From Bulleidia sp. (lineage in GTDB: Bacteria; Bacillota_I; Bacilli_A; Erysipelotrichales; Erysipelotrichaceae), in contig JAEDEK010000034.1 of the NCBI GenBank assembly GCA_016293365.1, positions 1-15,723 on the forward strand: a DNA stretch of 15,723 nucleotides. The letters run 5' to 3'. Under the pieces are notes generated by a model that worked only from the letters and a program-made list of their open reading frames with translations, was not told where the DNA came from and ran no database searches. Shown here one piece after another: positions 6,454 to 13,290 of the stretch. The number at the start of each line of letters is the position of its first letter. The first letter of the stretch is position 1. The position numbers and the translations under genes were made by a program.

Positions 6454-8343
6454 CTAAGCGATTGTCACTACGTTTTGTCCTGCTGTTACTGCTCCAGATG
6501 TTTCTAATGTGATAGTTTGTCCATTAGGGAATACAACTGGTGATACTAATGACTTTCCTTCTTTTTTAACTACCTCAAGGTCTACTTCTACTAGAACATC
6601 TCCAGCATTTACATAATCCCCTTGTTGTACTTTTGGTGAGAATCCTTCACCATTTAATGCTACTGTATCCATTCCAATGTGGATTAATACTTCTAATCCG
6701 TCTTCTCTTTTGATTCCGTAAGCGTGTCCTGTTGGGAATGCTACTGTTACTTCTCCAGAGAATGGTGCTCTTACTGTACCGTTTGTTAATTCTACTGCAA
6801 ATCCCTGTCCCATTGTTCCTGAAGCGAACACTTTATCTTCAACTTGGTTTAATGGTACGATTTTTCCTTCCATAGGAGATACAAATGTTAATGGTGTGTT
6901 TAATTTTTTAGGTTTTCCATATAAATCAACATCTGTTAATCTTGTTTTTCCCATTATGTAAGTTAATGCGAATGGTACTACGATCGCAATCAACATTGCG
7001 ATAGCGAAATTTACCATATATTGTGGGAAGATTGATAGGATACCAGGTAATCCTCCTACACCGATCGATACCGCTGTTACACCCATACTTACTGACCAAG
7101 TTGCAGCTAATGCAGAACCGATCATAGCTGAGATGAATGGGAATCCGTATTTAATGTTTACTCCGAACATTGCGGGTTCTGTTACGCCCAGGTAACATGA
7201 GATACATGCTGGGATTGATAATTGCTGTGCTTTTTCATTTTTCTTTTGAAGAACGATCATGGCTAATACTGCAGATCCTTGAGCGATGTTAGATAATGCG
7301 ATCATTGGCCATAAGTTTGTTCCACCGAAAGTAGAGATTAATTGTGAGTCGATCGCATTTGTCATGTGGTGTAATCCCGTGATTACTAATGGTGCATATA
7401 CGAAACCAAATACCGCAGCGAATAACCATTTAACAGGTGAATTTAATCCTGCCCATACGATTCCTGAAATCCAGTCTCCAATTGTCCATCCAATAGGTCC
7501 TAATACTGTATGAGCTAGGATAACTGCTAATAATAATGAACAGAATGGAACAACGATCATTGAAATGTAGCTTGGGGAAATCTTTCTAAAGAATTTTTCC
7601 AAGTATACTAATGCGAATCCAGCTAACATTGCAGGGATTACTTGAGCCTGGTAACCGATCATTTGGACTGTGAATGAACCAAAGTTCCAAACTGGGATAT
7701 CAGCTGCGGCTGTACCTGCTACTGCATAAGCATTTAATAATTGTGGTGATACTAACGTGATACCTAATACAATACCAAGAATTTGAGTAGTTCCCATTTT
7801 CTTAGTGATTGACCATGTGATTCCAACTGGTAGGAAGTGGAAGATTGCTTCCCCGATCAACCAAAGGAAGTGGTCTACACCTGCCCAGAATTGTGATACA
7901 TCACATAATGTTTTTGTTCCACCTTCCATGATTGCCATGGAATCAATTACGTTACGGAAACCTAAGATCAAACCTCCAACGATCAATGCCGGAATGATTG
8001 GAGCGAAGATTTCACCCATGGTTGTCATAATTTTCTGAATAGCGTTTTGTTGAGACTTAGCGTTCTGTTTTATTTCGTCTTTACTTACACCTTCAATACC
8101 AGAAATTTTGGTAAATTCGTTATAATATTCTTGCACTTCGTTACCGATGATTACTTGGAACTGTCCAGATTGAGTAAATGTTCCTTTAGTGCTAGGAAGT
8201 TCTTCAATTCCGTCTACATCAGCTTTAGAAGGATCAACTAATACAAATCGCATACGAGTTACACAGTGAGACACTGCTTGGATATTATCTTTTCCACCAA
8301 CTAGTTTCAATAGCGCAGTGGCATCCTTAGTGAATTTTGCCAT
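6454..8343 (-). CDS. treB: Trehalose-specific PTS transporter, EIIBCA fusion
   Basis: This 629-residue membrane permease imports trehalose and phosphorylates it to trehalose-6-phosphate. Domains in order: EIIB at about 5-85, with phospho-site Cys27 in the SHCVTRMRF motif; EIIC at about 105-460, with multiple hydrophobic segments and the substrate motifs LHHMTNAID and CYLGVTEPAMFGVN; and an EIIA-Glc-like domain at about 480-629, with the histidine pair His540 (GHAYG) and His555 (LIHIGMD) spaced 15 residues apart as in EIIA-Glc. The fused IIA means no separate IIA-Glc is needed. The open frame extends upstream to 8415, but I place the start at 8343: MAKFTKDATALLKL is the family N-terminus, AGAGG lies just upstream, and the longer frame would include a TreR operator and the start of the transcript. 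It is the first gene of treB-treC. Confidence 0.94.
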   Translation of the reverse strand: MAKFTKDATALLKLVGGKDNIQAVSHCVTRMRFVLVDPSKADVDGIEELPSTKGTFTQSGQFQVIIGNEVQEYYNEFTKISGIEGVSKDEIKQNAKSQQNAIQKIMTTMGEIFAPIIPALIVGGLILGFRNVIDSMAIMEGGTKTLCDVSQFWAGVDHFLWLIGEAIFHFLPVGITWSITKKMGTTQILGIVLGITLVSPQLLNAYAVAGTAAADIPVWNFGSFTVQMIGYQAQVIPAMLAGFALVYLEKFFRKISPSYISMIVVPFCSLLLAVILAHTVLGPIGWTIGDWISGIVWAGLNSPVKWLFAAVFGFVYAPLVITGLHHMTNAIDSQLISTFGGTNLWPMIALSNIAQGSAVLAMIVLQKKNEKAQQLSIPACISCYLGVTEPAMFGVNIKYGFPFISAMIGSALAATWSVSMGVTAVSIGVGGLPGILSIFPQYMVNFAIAMLIAIVVPFALTYIMGKTRLTDVDLYGKPKKLNTPLTFVSPMEGKIVPLNQVEDKVFASGTMGQGFAVELTNGTVRAPFSGEVTVAFPTGHAYGIKREDGLEVLIHIGMDTVALNGEGFSPKVQQGDYVNAGDVLVEVDLEVVKKEGKSLVSPVVFPNGQTITLETSGAVTAGQNVVTIA

Positions 8344-8404
8344 AAATCTTTTTCCTCTTGCCTTTTCTCTCTTAAATTTTCTAAGATCTTTATGCGTGGC
8401 GCCT

Positions 8405-8467
8405 TGTACGTACATCTGCCATATTCAATATAATACATATACGTACATGTGTCAACATATACGTACA
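8405..8467. promoter_or_regulatory. Three TreR-type operators around the treB promoter
   Basis: A 10-bp palindromic motif occurs three times: TGTACGTACA at 8405-8414 (perfect palindrome), and TATACGTACA at 8438-8447 and at 8458-8467, which read TGTACGTATA on the minus strand. The first lies just after the expected transcription start, the second lies inside the -35/-10 spacer, and the third lies immediately upstream of the -35. A near-copy is in the treR promoter. GntR/UTRA regulators bind such short dyads; the assignment to TreR is inferred from co-location. Confidence 0.8.
8427..8455 (-). promoter_or_regulatory. treB-treC promoter
   Basis: On the minus strand TTGACA (8455-8450) is followed after exactly 17 nt by TATATT (8432-8427). 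The -35 is perfect and the -10 matches 5 of 6. Transcription should start near 8420, leaving a leader of about 75 nt before treB. The spacer contains a TreR-type palindrome, so a bound repressor would directly block RNA polymerase. Confidence 0.85.
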
Positions 8468-8491
8468 ACTTTTTGTAATTTTCTGTAAAAT

Positions 8492-8531
8492 AAAAAATGT
8501 ACCCTCTTTTCGAGATTACATTACATTTTTT
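8492..8531 (-). terminator. Possible treR terminator overlapping its stop codon
   Basis: AAAAAATGTA (8492-8501) pairs perfectly with TACATTTTTT (8522-8531), with a 20-nt loop. On the minus strand the last arm ends in a T-rich run, and the stem overlaps the treR stop codon (8521-8523). The stem is nearly all A-T, so termination would be weak. Some readthrough into treB is therefore possible. Confidence 0.4.
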
Positions 8532-9243
8532 GGGTTTTGTCACGACGGGCAAAGTCAACAAACTGGAACTTGTCTGGTCTGTGCTTTGAGATTGTATATT
8601 CGAATAGTGTTGCATCTTCCAGATATACTAGTGATTTAACACATACAAGCAGGTTGAAGTCTTTCATATCCAGTAATTCCTTTTCTTCCTCAGTAGCAGG
8701 AATAACTGTAATTTCCTTTCTCGCAAAGCTGATTGTCAATCCTAATTCATTCTCAATATAATCATATAAAGAATATTGTGCGTGCTTGAACTCCAATCCC
8801 TTTACAACATCAGAAATCAAATAATCAGTGTCAAGGATGATCTTCTCCCCATCGATGGTTCTAACACGAACAACCTTATACAATTCTCCATCTTTCATAT
8901 TTAGCAGTTGTTTCATCTCGTCATCCGCAGGAATGCGATTGAATTCGTGTACGAATGTACTTGCATTCTTGATAATACCGATATCTTCGAGCTCCCTAAA
9001 GCTTGTTAATCCAGAAACAGGAAAATTGATTGTTGAAGTATCCAGTACAAGTGAACCTTTTCCCTTTGCTTTATGAATGTATCCATTAGATGCAAGCAGG
9101 TTCAACGCTTTACGGATAGTATCCCTGGAAGCATCGAACTCTTTCATTAGATCGTTTTCACTGGGAAGATACGTATTCGCTTTGATTCTTTTGCTTGTTA
9201 TTCTTGAACGCAATCTATTATATATTTCTTGATATTTTGACAT
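8521..9243 (-). CDS. treR: Trehalose operon repressor, GntR family with UTRA domain
   Basis: This 240-residue regulator has an N-terminal winged helix-turn-helix at about 5-68, with the GntR signature LPSENDLMKEFDASRDTIRKAL (26-47) and the wing GYIHKAKGKGSLV. A UTRA ligand-binding domain follows at about 90-235 and ends in the typical FVDFARR. In the HutC/UTRA subfamily, TreR proteins sense trehalose-6-phosphate and release the DNA when it accumulates. The gene has its own promoter and lies 177 bp upstream of treB on the same strand. AGGGGGAG precedes the ATG. The matching dyads at treB and at its own promoter support repression of treBC and autoregulation. The specific ligand is inferred from the neighbours. 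Confidence 0.92.
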   Translation of the reverse strand: MSKYQEIYNRLRSRITSKRIKANTYLPSENDLMKEFDASRDTIRKALNLLASNGYIHKAKGKGSLVLDTSTINFPVSGLTSFRELEDIGIIKNASTFVHEFNRIPADDEMKQLLNMKDGELYKVVRVRTIDGEKIILDTDYLISDVVKGLEFKHAQYSLYDYIENELGLTISFARKEITVIPATEEEKELLDMKDFNLLVCVKSLVYLEDATLFEYTISKHRPDKFQFVDFARRDKTQKM

Positions 9244-9273
9244 AATTGTATACTCCCCCTTAAATGCTTACAC

Positions 9274-9302
9274 ATCATATCATGTACGGATATGTTACTC
9301 AA
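9274..9302 (-). promoter_or_regulatory. treR promoter with TreR operator in the spacer
   Basis: On the minus strand TTGAGT (9302-9297) and TATGAT (9279-9274) are separated by 17 nt. The spacer contains TGTACGGATA (plus strand 9283-9292), which differs by one base from the TreR motif at treB. This copies the arrangement at the treB promoter and implies negative autoregulation. The poorer -35 and the single imperfect operator suggest low, loosely controlled expression. Confidence 0.7.
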
Positions 9303-9539
9303 CTTGTGAGCTCCTTATATTAATCAAAAGGTAACAAAAGTAAATTAAATTGTATCCAAATGTATAAATTACTCTTATAAATTCGTACTAGAATACTAAC
9401 ACTATCAAAACATATAAGCATTTGCAATAAACAATCCCTGGTTTACAAGAAAGTATTTCGTTGCAAATTAGAGAATCCACCCTATCTTTTACACATCTAA
9501 AAAAGTTGCATTCATCATATTCTGTATGCACTTTTTAAT
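9303..9539. other. AT-rich intergenic segment upstream of treR up to the pdxK remnant
   Basis: About 237 bp without a supported gene. It contains the inverted pair TTTGCAA (9421-9427) and TTGCAAA (9461-9467) with a 33-nt gap. No transposase, tRNA or matching counterpart of the left-hand hairpins is visible. Similarity to pdxK is convincing only from about 9540 rightward, so the junction of the cassette with the older pdxK DNA lies near the end of this segment. Confidence 0.45.
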
Positions 9540-9779
9540 CACAAGGAATATTCCTGTTATCAGACAGATCTGGAACCACAGAGTTTCCATGGCACAGGCG
9601 ATATGTGGGCTTCTGTATTTGCAGGAAGTCTTGTCAATGGAAAGACTTTTGAGGAAGCTATGAAAACAGCCTGTGAGTTTGTCAGAGAAGCCATTCATCT
9701 GACTCTGGAAGAAGAAAACCACAATACCTATGGTACAAACTTTGAACAGGCTCTGCCATATCTGATGACATTGATGTAA
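9540..9779 (+). pseudogene. 3' remnant of a second pyridoxal/pyridoxamine kinase gene
   Basis: The plus strand here encodes 79 residues that align without gaps to the C-terminal part of the intact PdxK (residues about 195-270). The remnant keeps FHGTGDMWASVF, including the GTGD catalytic motif, and ENHNTYGTNFEQALPYL. By hand alignment 63 of 74 residues match, about 85%, so this is a diverged paralogue and not a fresh duplicate. The N-terminal two thirds are missing and there is no start codon or ribosome binding site at the break, so it cannot make an active kinase. The reading frame and stop (9777-9779) are intact and are followed by a proper terminator, which suggests truncation from the 5' side when the trehalose cassette arrived. 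Confidence 0.88.
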
Positions 9780-9786
9780 CCGAAAG

Positions 9787-9813
9787 AAAGACAGGACGAC
9801 TGATCCTGTCTTT
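9787..9813. terminator. Bidirectional terminator between pdxK remnant and GyrI-like gene
   Basis: AAAGACAGGA (9787-9796) pairs perfectly with TCCTGTCTTT (9804-9813) with a 7-nt loop. T-rich runs follow on both strands: TTTTC on the plus strand and TTTCTTTC on the minus strand. It lies 7 nt after the pdxK remnant stop and next to the minus-strand stop at 9815-9817, so it would end both convergent transcripts. Confidence 0.85.
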
Positions 9814-9814
9814 T

Positions 9815-10447
9815 CTACCGTTTTCGTATCGGATGACGGATTACCGTTCTCCATTTTTCTGCCGGTACCTTTCTGGCATCTGACAAATAGATCTCATGGT
9901 GCATTCTTCTTTCAGAAAAATCATTGACATAACCATGTTCCATCAGATATGCATCCATCTGTTTAACCGTTTCCGGTTCTGTATCAAAACTGCCATGATG
10001 CATGATCTGCACACATAAGCCTTCCTCACATTCCATCAGCCATGCCTGACTGCAGTCCAGCTTCTTTTTCTTCTGTACATTTTCCACAGCCCATGTAAAT
10101 TCACTTTGTGTTACAAAGTCAGGTAACCGCAGAAAACTGATCCAGTTGAAATCATCTTTACGGTCATAATCAATGCCCTGCGTATCTTCCTGCCACCAGA
10201 ACCCTTCCAATGGTGGCACAACAAAGTCGAAGTAGCCATCCATCTGATGATCTGTCTTCCTGCTCATCTTGATGGTATAGGCAATCGCATACAGTATTCC
10301 GATGGCCTTCTGGTATGCACCATCTTTGTCATTTGGATTCCCTTTTCCTTCGACTGCTACCGCTTTGAAGGAAGGAATATCAATGATTTCCGGTCTGTTT
10401 TTGGGAAGATAGTATTCCCGGTGTTCCTTTTTGAAGTCGAATGCCAT
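9815..10447 (-). CDS. GyrI-like small-molecule-binding domain protein
   Basis: This 210-residue soluble protein matches the stand-alone GyrI-like (SOUL/AraC-effector fold, COG4832-type) family. It has the opening MAFDFKKEHREYYLPKNRPEIIDIPSFKAVAVEGKGNPND, then YAIAYTIKMS, the aromatic PLEGFWW (79-85) and VQIMHHGSFDTEPETV, all typical features. There is no DNA-binding domain. Family members bind hydrophobic or cationic small molecules; some hydrolyse or sequester them. It follows the MerR gene after 26 nt and ends at a shared terminator, so it is the second gene of a MerR-controlled operon and may buffer or process the same ligand that the regulator senses. The ligand is unknown. Confidence 0.85.
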   Translation of the reverse strand: MAFDFKKEHREYYLPKNRPEIIDIPSFKAVAVEGKGNPNDKDGAYQKAIGILYAIAYTIKMSRKTDHQMDGYFDFVVPPLEGFWWQEDTQGIDYDRKDDFNWISFLRLPDFVTQSEFTWAVENVQKKKKLDCSQAWLMECEEGLCVQIMHHGSFDTEPETVKQMDAYLMEHGYVNDFSERRMHHEIYLSDARKVPAEKWRTVIRHPIRKR

Positions 10448-10473
10448 TGTCCTGCTTCACTCACTTTCCACTG

Positions 10474-11277
10474 TTATTTCACTGGAAAACATACCTCTGT
10501 CACATACTCATCCGGATCTGTAGTCTGTGCAGGTCCAACATGATAGATATCGAACATCGGTCCATCAGATTCATATCCATTATCATGGATCCAGGAAGCA
10601 ACTGCTGCAGTTGCCTCACCCATACGGCTGTAATCCCCTTTGAGAATACAGCTGGCAACCTTTACTGCAGGCAATGTTCTGAAATGAACATGTTCGGTAT
10701 CTTCGTAGGTACCCTTAACCGTCATCCAGATCAGCACCTCCACATTTTCTTCCTTATATTCCTTATCCAGGAACTGTGCTGCAGAAAGACATGGATCTGC
10801 AGGTATCAGTGGTTTTCTACATTCAGCAAGCATGTTCCATAACATGCCTTCATCTTCATATCGTGGAATCACCATCTGTACGGTTGCAGCATAACGTTCT
10901 GGAATTGTTTTCACTGTAATGTCGTAATTCATTGTAATACCTTCTTTCATTTGATTTCTTGCATGATCAATCAGTTTCAGCCGATACTTTACAAGATCAG
11001 ATGTCTGCATCAGCTCCTTCTGTTTTTCAATCAGGTATGTATCAATCGCATCATTATCATCATTCAGATCCAGTATGCGGATAATATCCGTTAAGGAAAA
11101 ACCCATATCTTTGAGTGAGGTGATCCTGCCTGTAACAAACAGCTGATCTTCTCTGTAATACCTGTAACCGGTCAGTTCATCCGTTACTGCAGGTTTGAGA
11201 AGTCCGATCTCATCATAATGGCGCAGCATCCTGACACTGATTCTTGACAGTCTGGAGAAATCTCCTATTTTCAGCAT
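10474..11277 (-). CDS. MerR-family regulator with C-terminal GyrI-like effector domain
   Basis: This 267-residue protein has a MerR winged helix-turn-helix at 1-70, with MLKIGDFSRLSRISVRMLRHYDEIGLLKP and the wing GYRYYREDQL. A dimerisation helix follows at about 76-110. An effector domain of GyrI/BmrR type spans about 115-267, with the KTIPERYAATVQ strand and the conserved VEVLIWMTV glutamate strand. BmrR-like proteins bind drugs or lipophilic cations and twist the promoter DNA to activate transcription. The start is supported by AAGGAG just upstream. Its own promoter carries the classic MerR dyad in a 19-bp spacer, so it should control itself and the downstream GyrI-like gene. It may also act on the neighbouring ABC genes, but no second dyad was found there. 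The effector is unknown. Confidence 0.9.
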   Translation of the reverse strand: MLKIGDFSRLSRISVRMLRHYDEIGLLKPAVTDELTGYRYYREDQLFVTGRITSLKDMGFSLTDIIRILDLNDDNDAIDTYLIEKQKELMQTSDLVKYRLKLIDHARNQMKEGITMNYDITVKTIPERYAATVQMVIPRYEDEGMLWNMLAECRKPLIPADPCLSAAQFLDKEYKEENVEVLIWMTVKGTYEDTEHVHFRTLPAVKVASCILKGDYSRMGEATAAVASWIHDNGYESDGPMFDIYHVGPAQTTDPDEYVTEVCFPVK

Positions 11278-11319
11278 ATTCTTCTCCTTCCATGCATGGC
11301 TGTTTCTGAGCTCACTTAC

Positions 11320-11350
11320 ACAATAATCCCTGACACTATGTCAGAGTCAA
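11320..11350 (-). promoter_or_regulatory. MerR-type promoter with 19-bp spacer and centred dyad
   Basis: On the minus strand TTGACT (11350-11345) and TATTGT (11325-11320) are separated by 19 nt. The spacer holds the perfect dyad CTGACA-TAG-TGTCAG (11344-11330). An over-long spacer with a regulator dyad inside it is the hallmark of promoters that MerR proteins activate by DNA distortion. A competing reading with shorter spacing gives ATTATT as -10, but it ignores the dyad. The site is about 43 bp upstream of the merR start codon. Confidence 0.8.
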
Positions 11351-11352
11351 GC

Positions 11353-11382
11353 AAAAACAGGAAGAATTCTGTTTCTCCCTGT
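11353..11382 (-). terminator. Rho-independent terminator of the ABC exporter operon
   Basis: On the minus strand ACAGGGAGAA (11382-11373) pairs with TTCTTCCTGT (11366-11357), with one G-T wobble and a 6-nt loop, followed by TTTTTGC. It lies 9 bp downstream of the ABC stop codon and only 2 bp from the -35 of the merR promoter, so the two operons are insulated by a back-to-back terminator and promoter. Confidence 0.85.
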
Positions 11383-11391
11383 CGTTGTGTA

Positions 11392-13290
11392 TTATTCCAG
11401 TTCAAATGCACCGGTATACAGCTGATAGTACTGCCCCTTTGCCGCAATGAGTTCATCATGTGTACCACGTTCAATGATATGACCATGATCCAGAACAATA
11501 ATGACATTGGAGTTTTTGACGGTAGAAAGACGATGGGCAATGACGAATACGGTTCTGCCATTCATCAGTCTGTCCATACCAGCCTGGACAATCTGCTCTG
11601 TTCTTGTATCGATGGAGGAAGTCGCTTCATCCATGATCATGACTGGCGGATCTGCTACAGCACAACGCGCAATGGCAAGCAGCTGACACTGACCCTGAGA
11701 AAGGGATGAGCCATCTCCGGCAAGCATTGTATTGTAGCCCTGTGGCAGATGGCGGATGAATCCGTCTGCACCGGCAAGCTTTGCTGCAGCAATACATTCC
11801 TCATCCGTTGCATCCAGTCTTCCATAGCGGATATTATCCATGACAGTACCTGTAAACAGGACTGTATCCTGCAGAATAATTCCGAGCGACTTACGCAGTG
11901 AGGACTTCTTGATCTTGTTGATGTTGATGCCATCATAACGAATCTTACCATCCGCAATATCGTAGAAACGGTTGATCAGGTTTGTAATGGTTGTCTTACC
12001 GGCACCGGTTGCACCGACAAAGGCAATCTTCTGTCCTGGCTTGCCATACAGTGTGATGTTATGCAGGATGACTTTATCCGGGTTATAGGAGAAGTCAACA
12101 TCATAGAACTGAATATTACCCTTGAGTGGTGTATAGGTAATGGTTCCATCTGCCTGATGAGGATGCTTCCATGCCCATAAACCTGTCTTTTCGTGCGCTT
12201 CTTCCAGTACACCGTTCTTTTCCGTAGCATTGACAAGTTCAACATAGCCTTCATCTGCTTCAGGCTGTTCATCCAGAAGTGCAAAAACTCTTGCCGCACC
12301 GGCAATACCCATGACGGTGGAATTGATCTGTGGGGAAATCTGCTGAATGGAACCGGCAAACTGTCTGGACATCCCAAGGAATGGAACGATGACCGCAATG
12401 GAGAACGGCAGACCGGAAACACTGAGATTCGGAAAGTTGAGTTCCAGGAACACACCACCCATGACAGCTACCATGACATAAACGATGTAGTTGACATTGT
12501 TGAGAATCGGCATCAGTGTATTGGAATAACGGTTTGCTTCATAGGCTGCCTCAAACAGCTCTTCGTTGACTCTATCGAATTCCTGCTGTGTCTGCATTTC
12601 ATGGTTGAATACCTTGACAACCTTCTGGCCATTGATCATTTCTTCTACGACACCTTCAGTTCTTGCCACTGCCTTCTGCTGTGCCATGAAGTACTTCGCA
12701 CTCTTACCGCCGATCTTTTTTGTGATGGTAACAGTAACCGCTGCTCCAAGCAGGATAACAACTGCCATTGGAATACTGTAGTAACACATGATACAAAGAA
12801 TCGATACGATTGTAATTGCTGAAATCAGCAGCTGTGGGAATGCCTGAGAGATCATCTGACGCATGGCATCAACGTCATTTGTATAATGGGACATGATATC
12901 CCCATGCTTATGTGTATCAAAATAACGGATCGGCAAGGATTCCATGTGTTCAAACATCTCGCGTCTGATCTTATCGAGGAACCCCTGCGTAAATAATGCC
13001 ATCAGCTGATTATAGGCGAAGCCAAGAATCAGAGATACGGCATACAGGCCAGCCAGAATATACACAAAGTGCATAACGGCAGGCTGTACGGTTTCCCAGG
13101 ATGCGCCTGTTCCCCACGCTTCTTCCATTACCGCAACTACATTCTGCTGGAAGATGGATGGTAAAGATGAAATGACTGCGTTGGCAAGGATGAATACGAT
13201 AATGACCGGAAGCATGACCGGATAGAAACGGAACATGTATCTGATCAGACGTTTTACAGTATCAAGCATACCTGCTGTTCTGTTTTTCAT
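11392..13290 (-). CDS. Heterodimeric ABC exporter subunit B (consensus-site Walker motifs)
   Basis: This 632-residue half-transporter has a six-helix type I exporter domain (about 20-330) and an ATPase domain (about 390-625). It carries Walker A GATGAGKT (426-433), Q-loop Gln474, Walker B VMIMDE with catalytic Glu555, and H-loop His586. Its signature is LSQGQ (530-534) instead of LSGGQ, a degeneracy characteristic of the TM288/LmrD/BmrD-type partner. The ATP site made by its Walker motifs and the partner's intact signature should be the hydrolytic one. Residues about 345-390 are an extra linker between the two domains. It probably exports drugs or other amphiphiles. The start overlaps the partner's stop by 4 nt (ATGA), with AGGAGGTG before it, implying one-to-one synthesis. 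The substrate is unknown. Confidence 0.92.
   Translation of the reverse strand: MKNRTAGMLDTVKRLIRYMFRFYPVMLPVIIVFILANAVISSLPSIFQQNVVAVMEEAWGTGASWETVQPAVMHFVYILAGLYAVSLILGFAYNQLMALFTQGFLDKIRREMFEHMESLPIRYFDTHKHGDIMSHYTNDVDAMRQMISQAFPQLLISAITIVSILCIMCYYSIPMAVVILLGAAVTVTITKKIGGKSAKYFMAQQKAVARTEGVVEEMINGQKVVKVFNHEMQTQQEFDRVNEELFEAAYEANRYSNTLMPILNNVNYIVYVMVAVMGGVFLELNFPNLSVSGLPFSIAVIVPFLGMSRQFAGSIQQISPQINSTVMGIAGAARVFALLDEQPEADEGYVELVNATEKNGVLEEAHEKTGLWAWKHPHQADGTITYTPLKGNIQFYDVDFSYNPDKVILHNITLYGKPGQKIAFVGATGAGKTTITNLINRFYDIADGKIRYDGININKIKKSSLRKSLGIILQDTVLFTGTVMDNIRYGRLDATDEECIAAAKLAGADGFIRHLPQGYNTMLAGDGSSLSQGQCQLLAIARCAVADPPVMIMDEATSSIDTRTEQIVQAGMDRLMNGRTVFVIAHRLSTVKNSNVIIVLDHGHIIERGTHDELIAAKGQYYQLYTGAFELE

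Larger units (their letters stand above)
4525..9539. other. Candidate acquired trehalose cassette (treR-treB-treC) flanked by pdxK paralogues
   Basis: The three trehalose genes are bounded on the left by the 3' end of an intact pdxK and on the right by the 3' remnant of a second pdxK in the same orientation. The lines I counted by eye inside treC and treB have lower GC (about 28-40%) than several flanking lines (up to about 50%). No integrase, transposase or matching terminal repeat is visible, so the mechanism is unknown. Boundaries are approximate: the right one is where pdxK similarity begins, the left one is anywhere from the pdxK stop to the treC stop. Confidence 0.5.

Noticed and set aside
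8344..8415. An upstream in-frame ATG that would lengthen TreB by 24 residues
   Set aside because: The extension contains a TreR operator and begins at about the expected transcription start. The shorter start has a good ribosome binding site and the family N-terminus.
9262..9275. Possible catabolite-repression (cre) site TGTAAGCATTTAAG on the minus strand upstream of treR
   Set aside because: It lacks the central CG and the closing CA of the cre consensus, so the match is too poor to claim CcpA control.
9421..9467. TTTGCAA/TTGCAAA inverted pair as an attachment or mobile-element end
   Set aside because: The arms are only 7 bp and A-T-rich with a 33-nt gap, and nothing matching is present at the left boundary of the cassette.
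9489..9854. A 121-codon minus-strand frame over the pdxK remnant
   Set aside because: It is antisense to the clearly conserved PdxK C-terminus and crosses a bidirectional terminator; the sense-strand homology explains the DNA.
12193..12822. A 209-codon plus-strand frame
   Set aside because: It is antisense to the ABC exporter subunit B and has no domain-like pattern; it is a shadow of the real gene.
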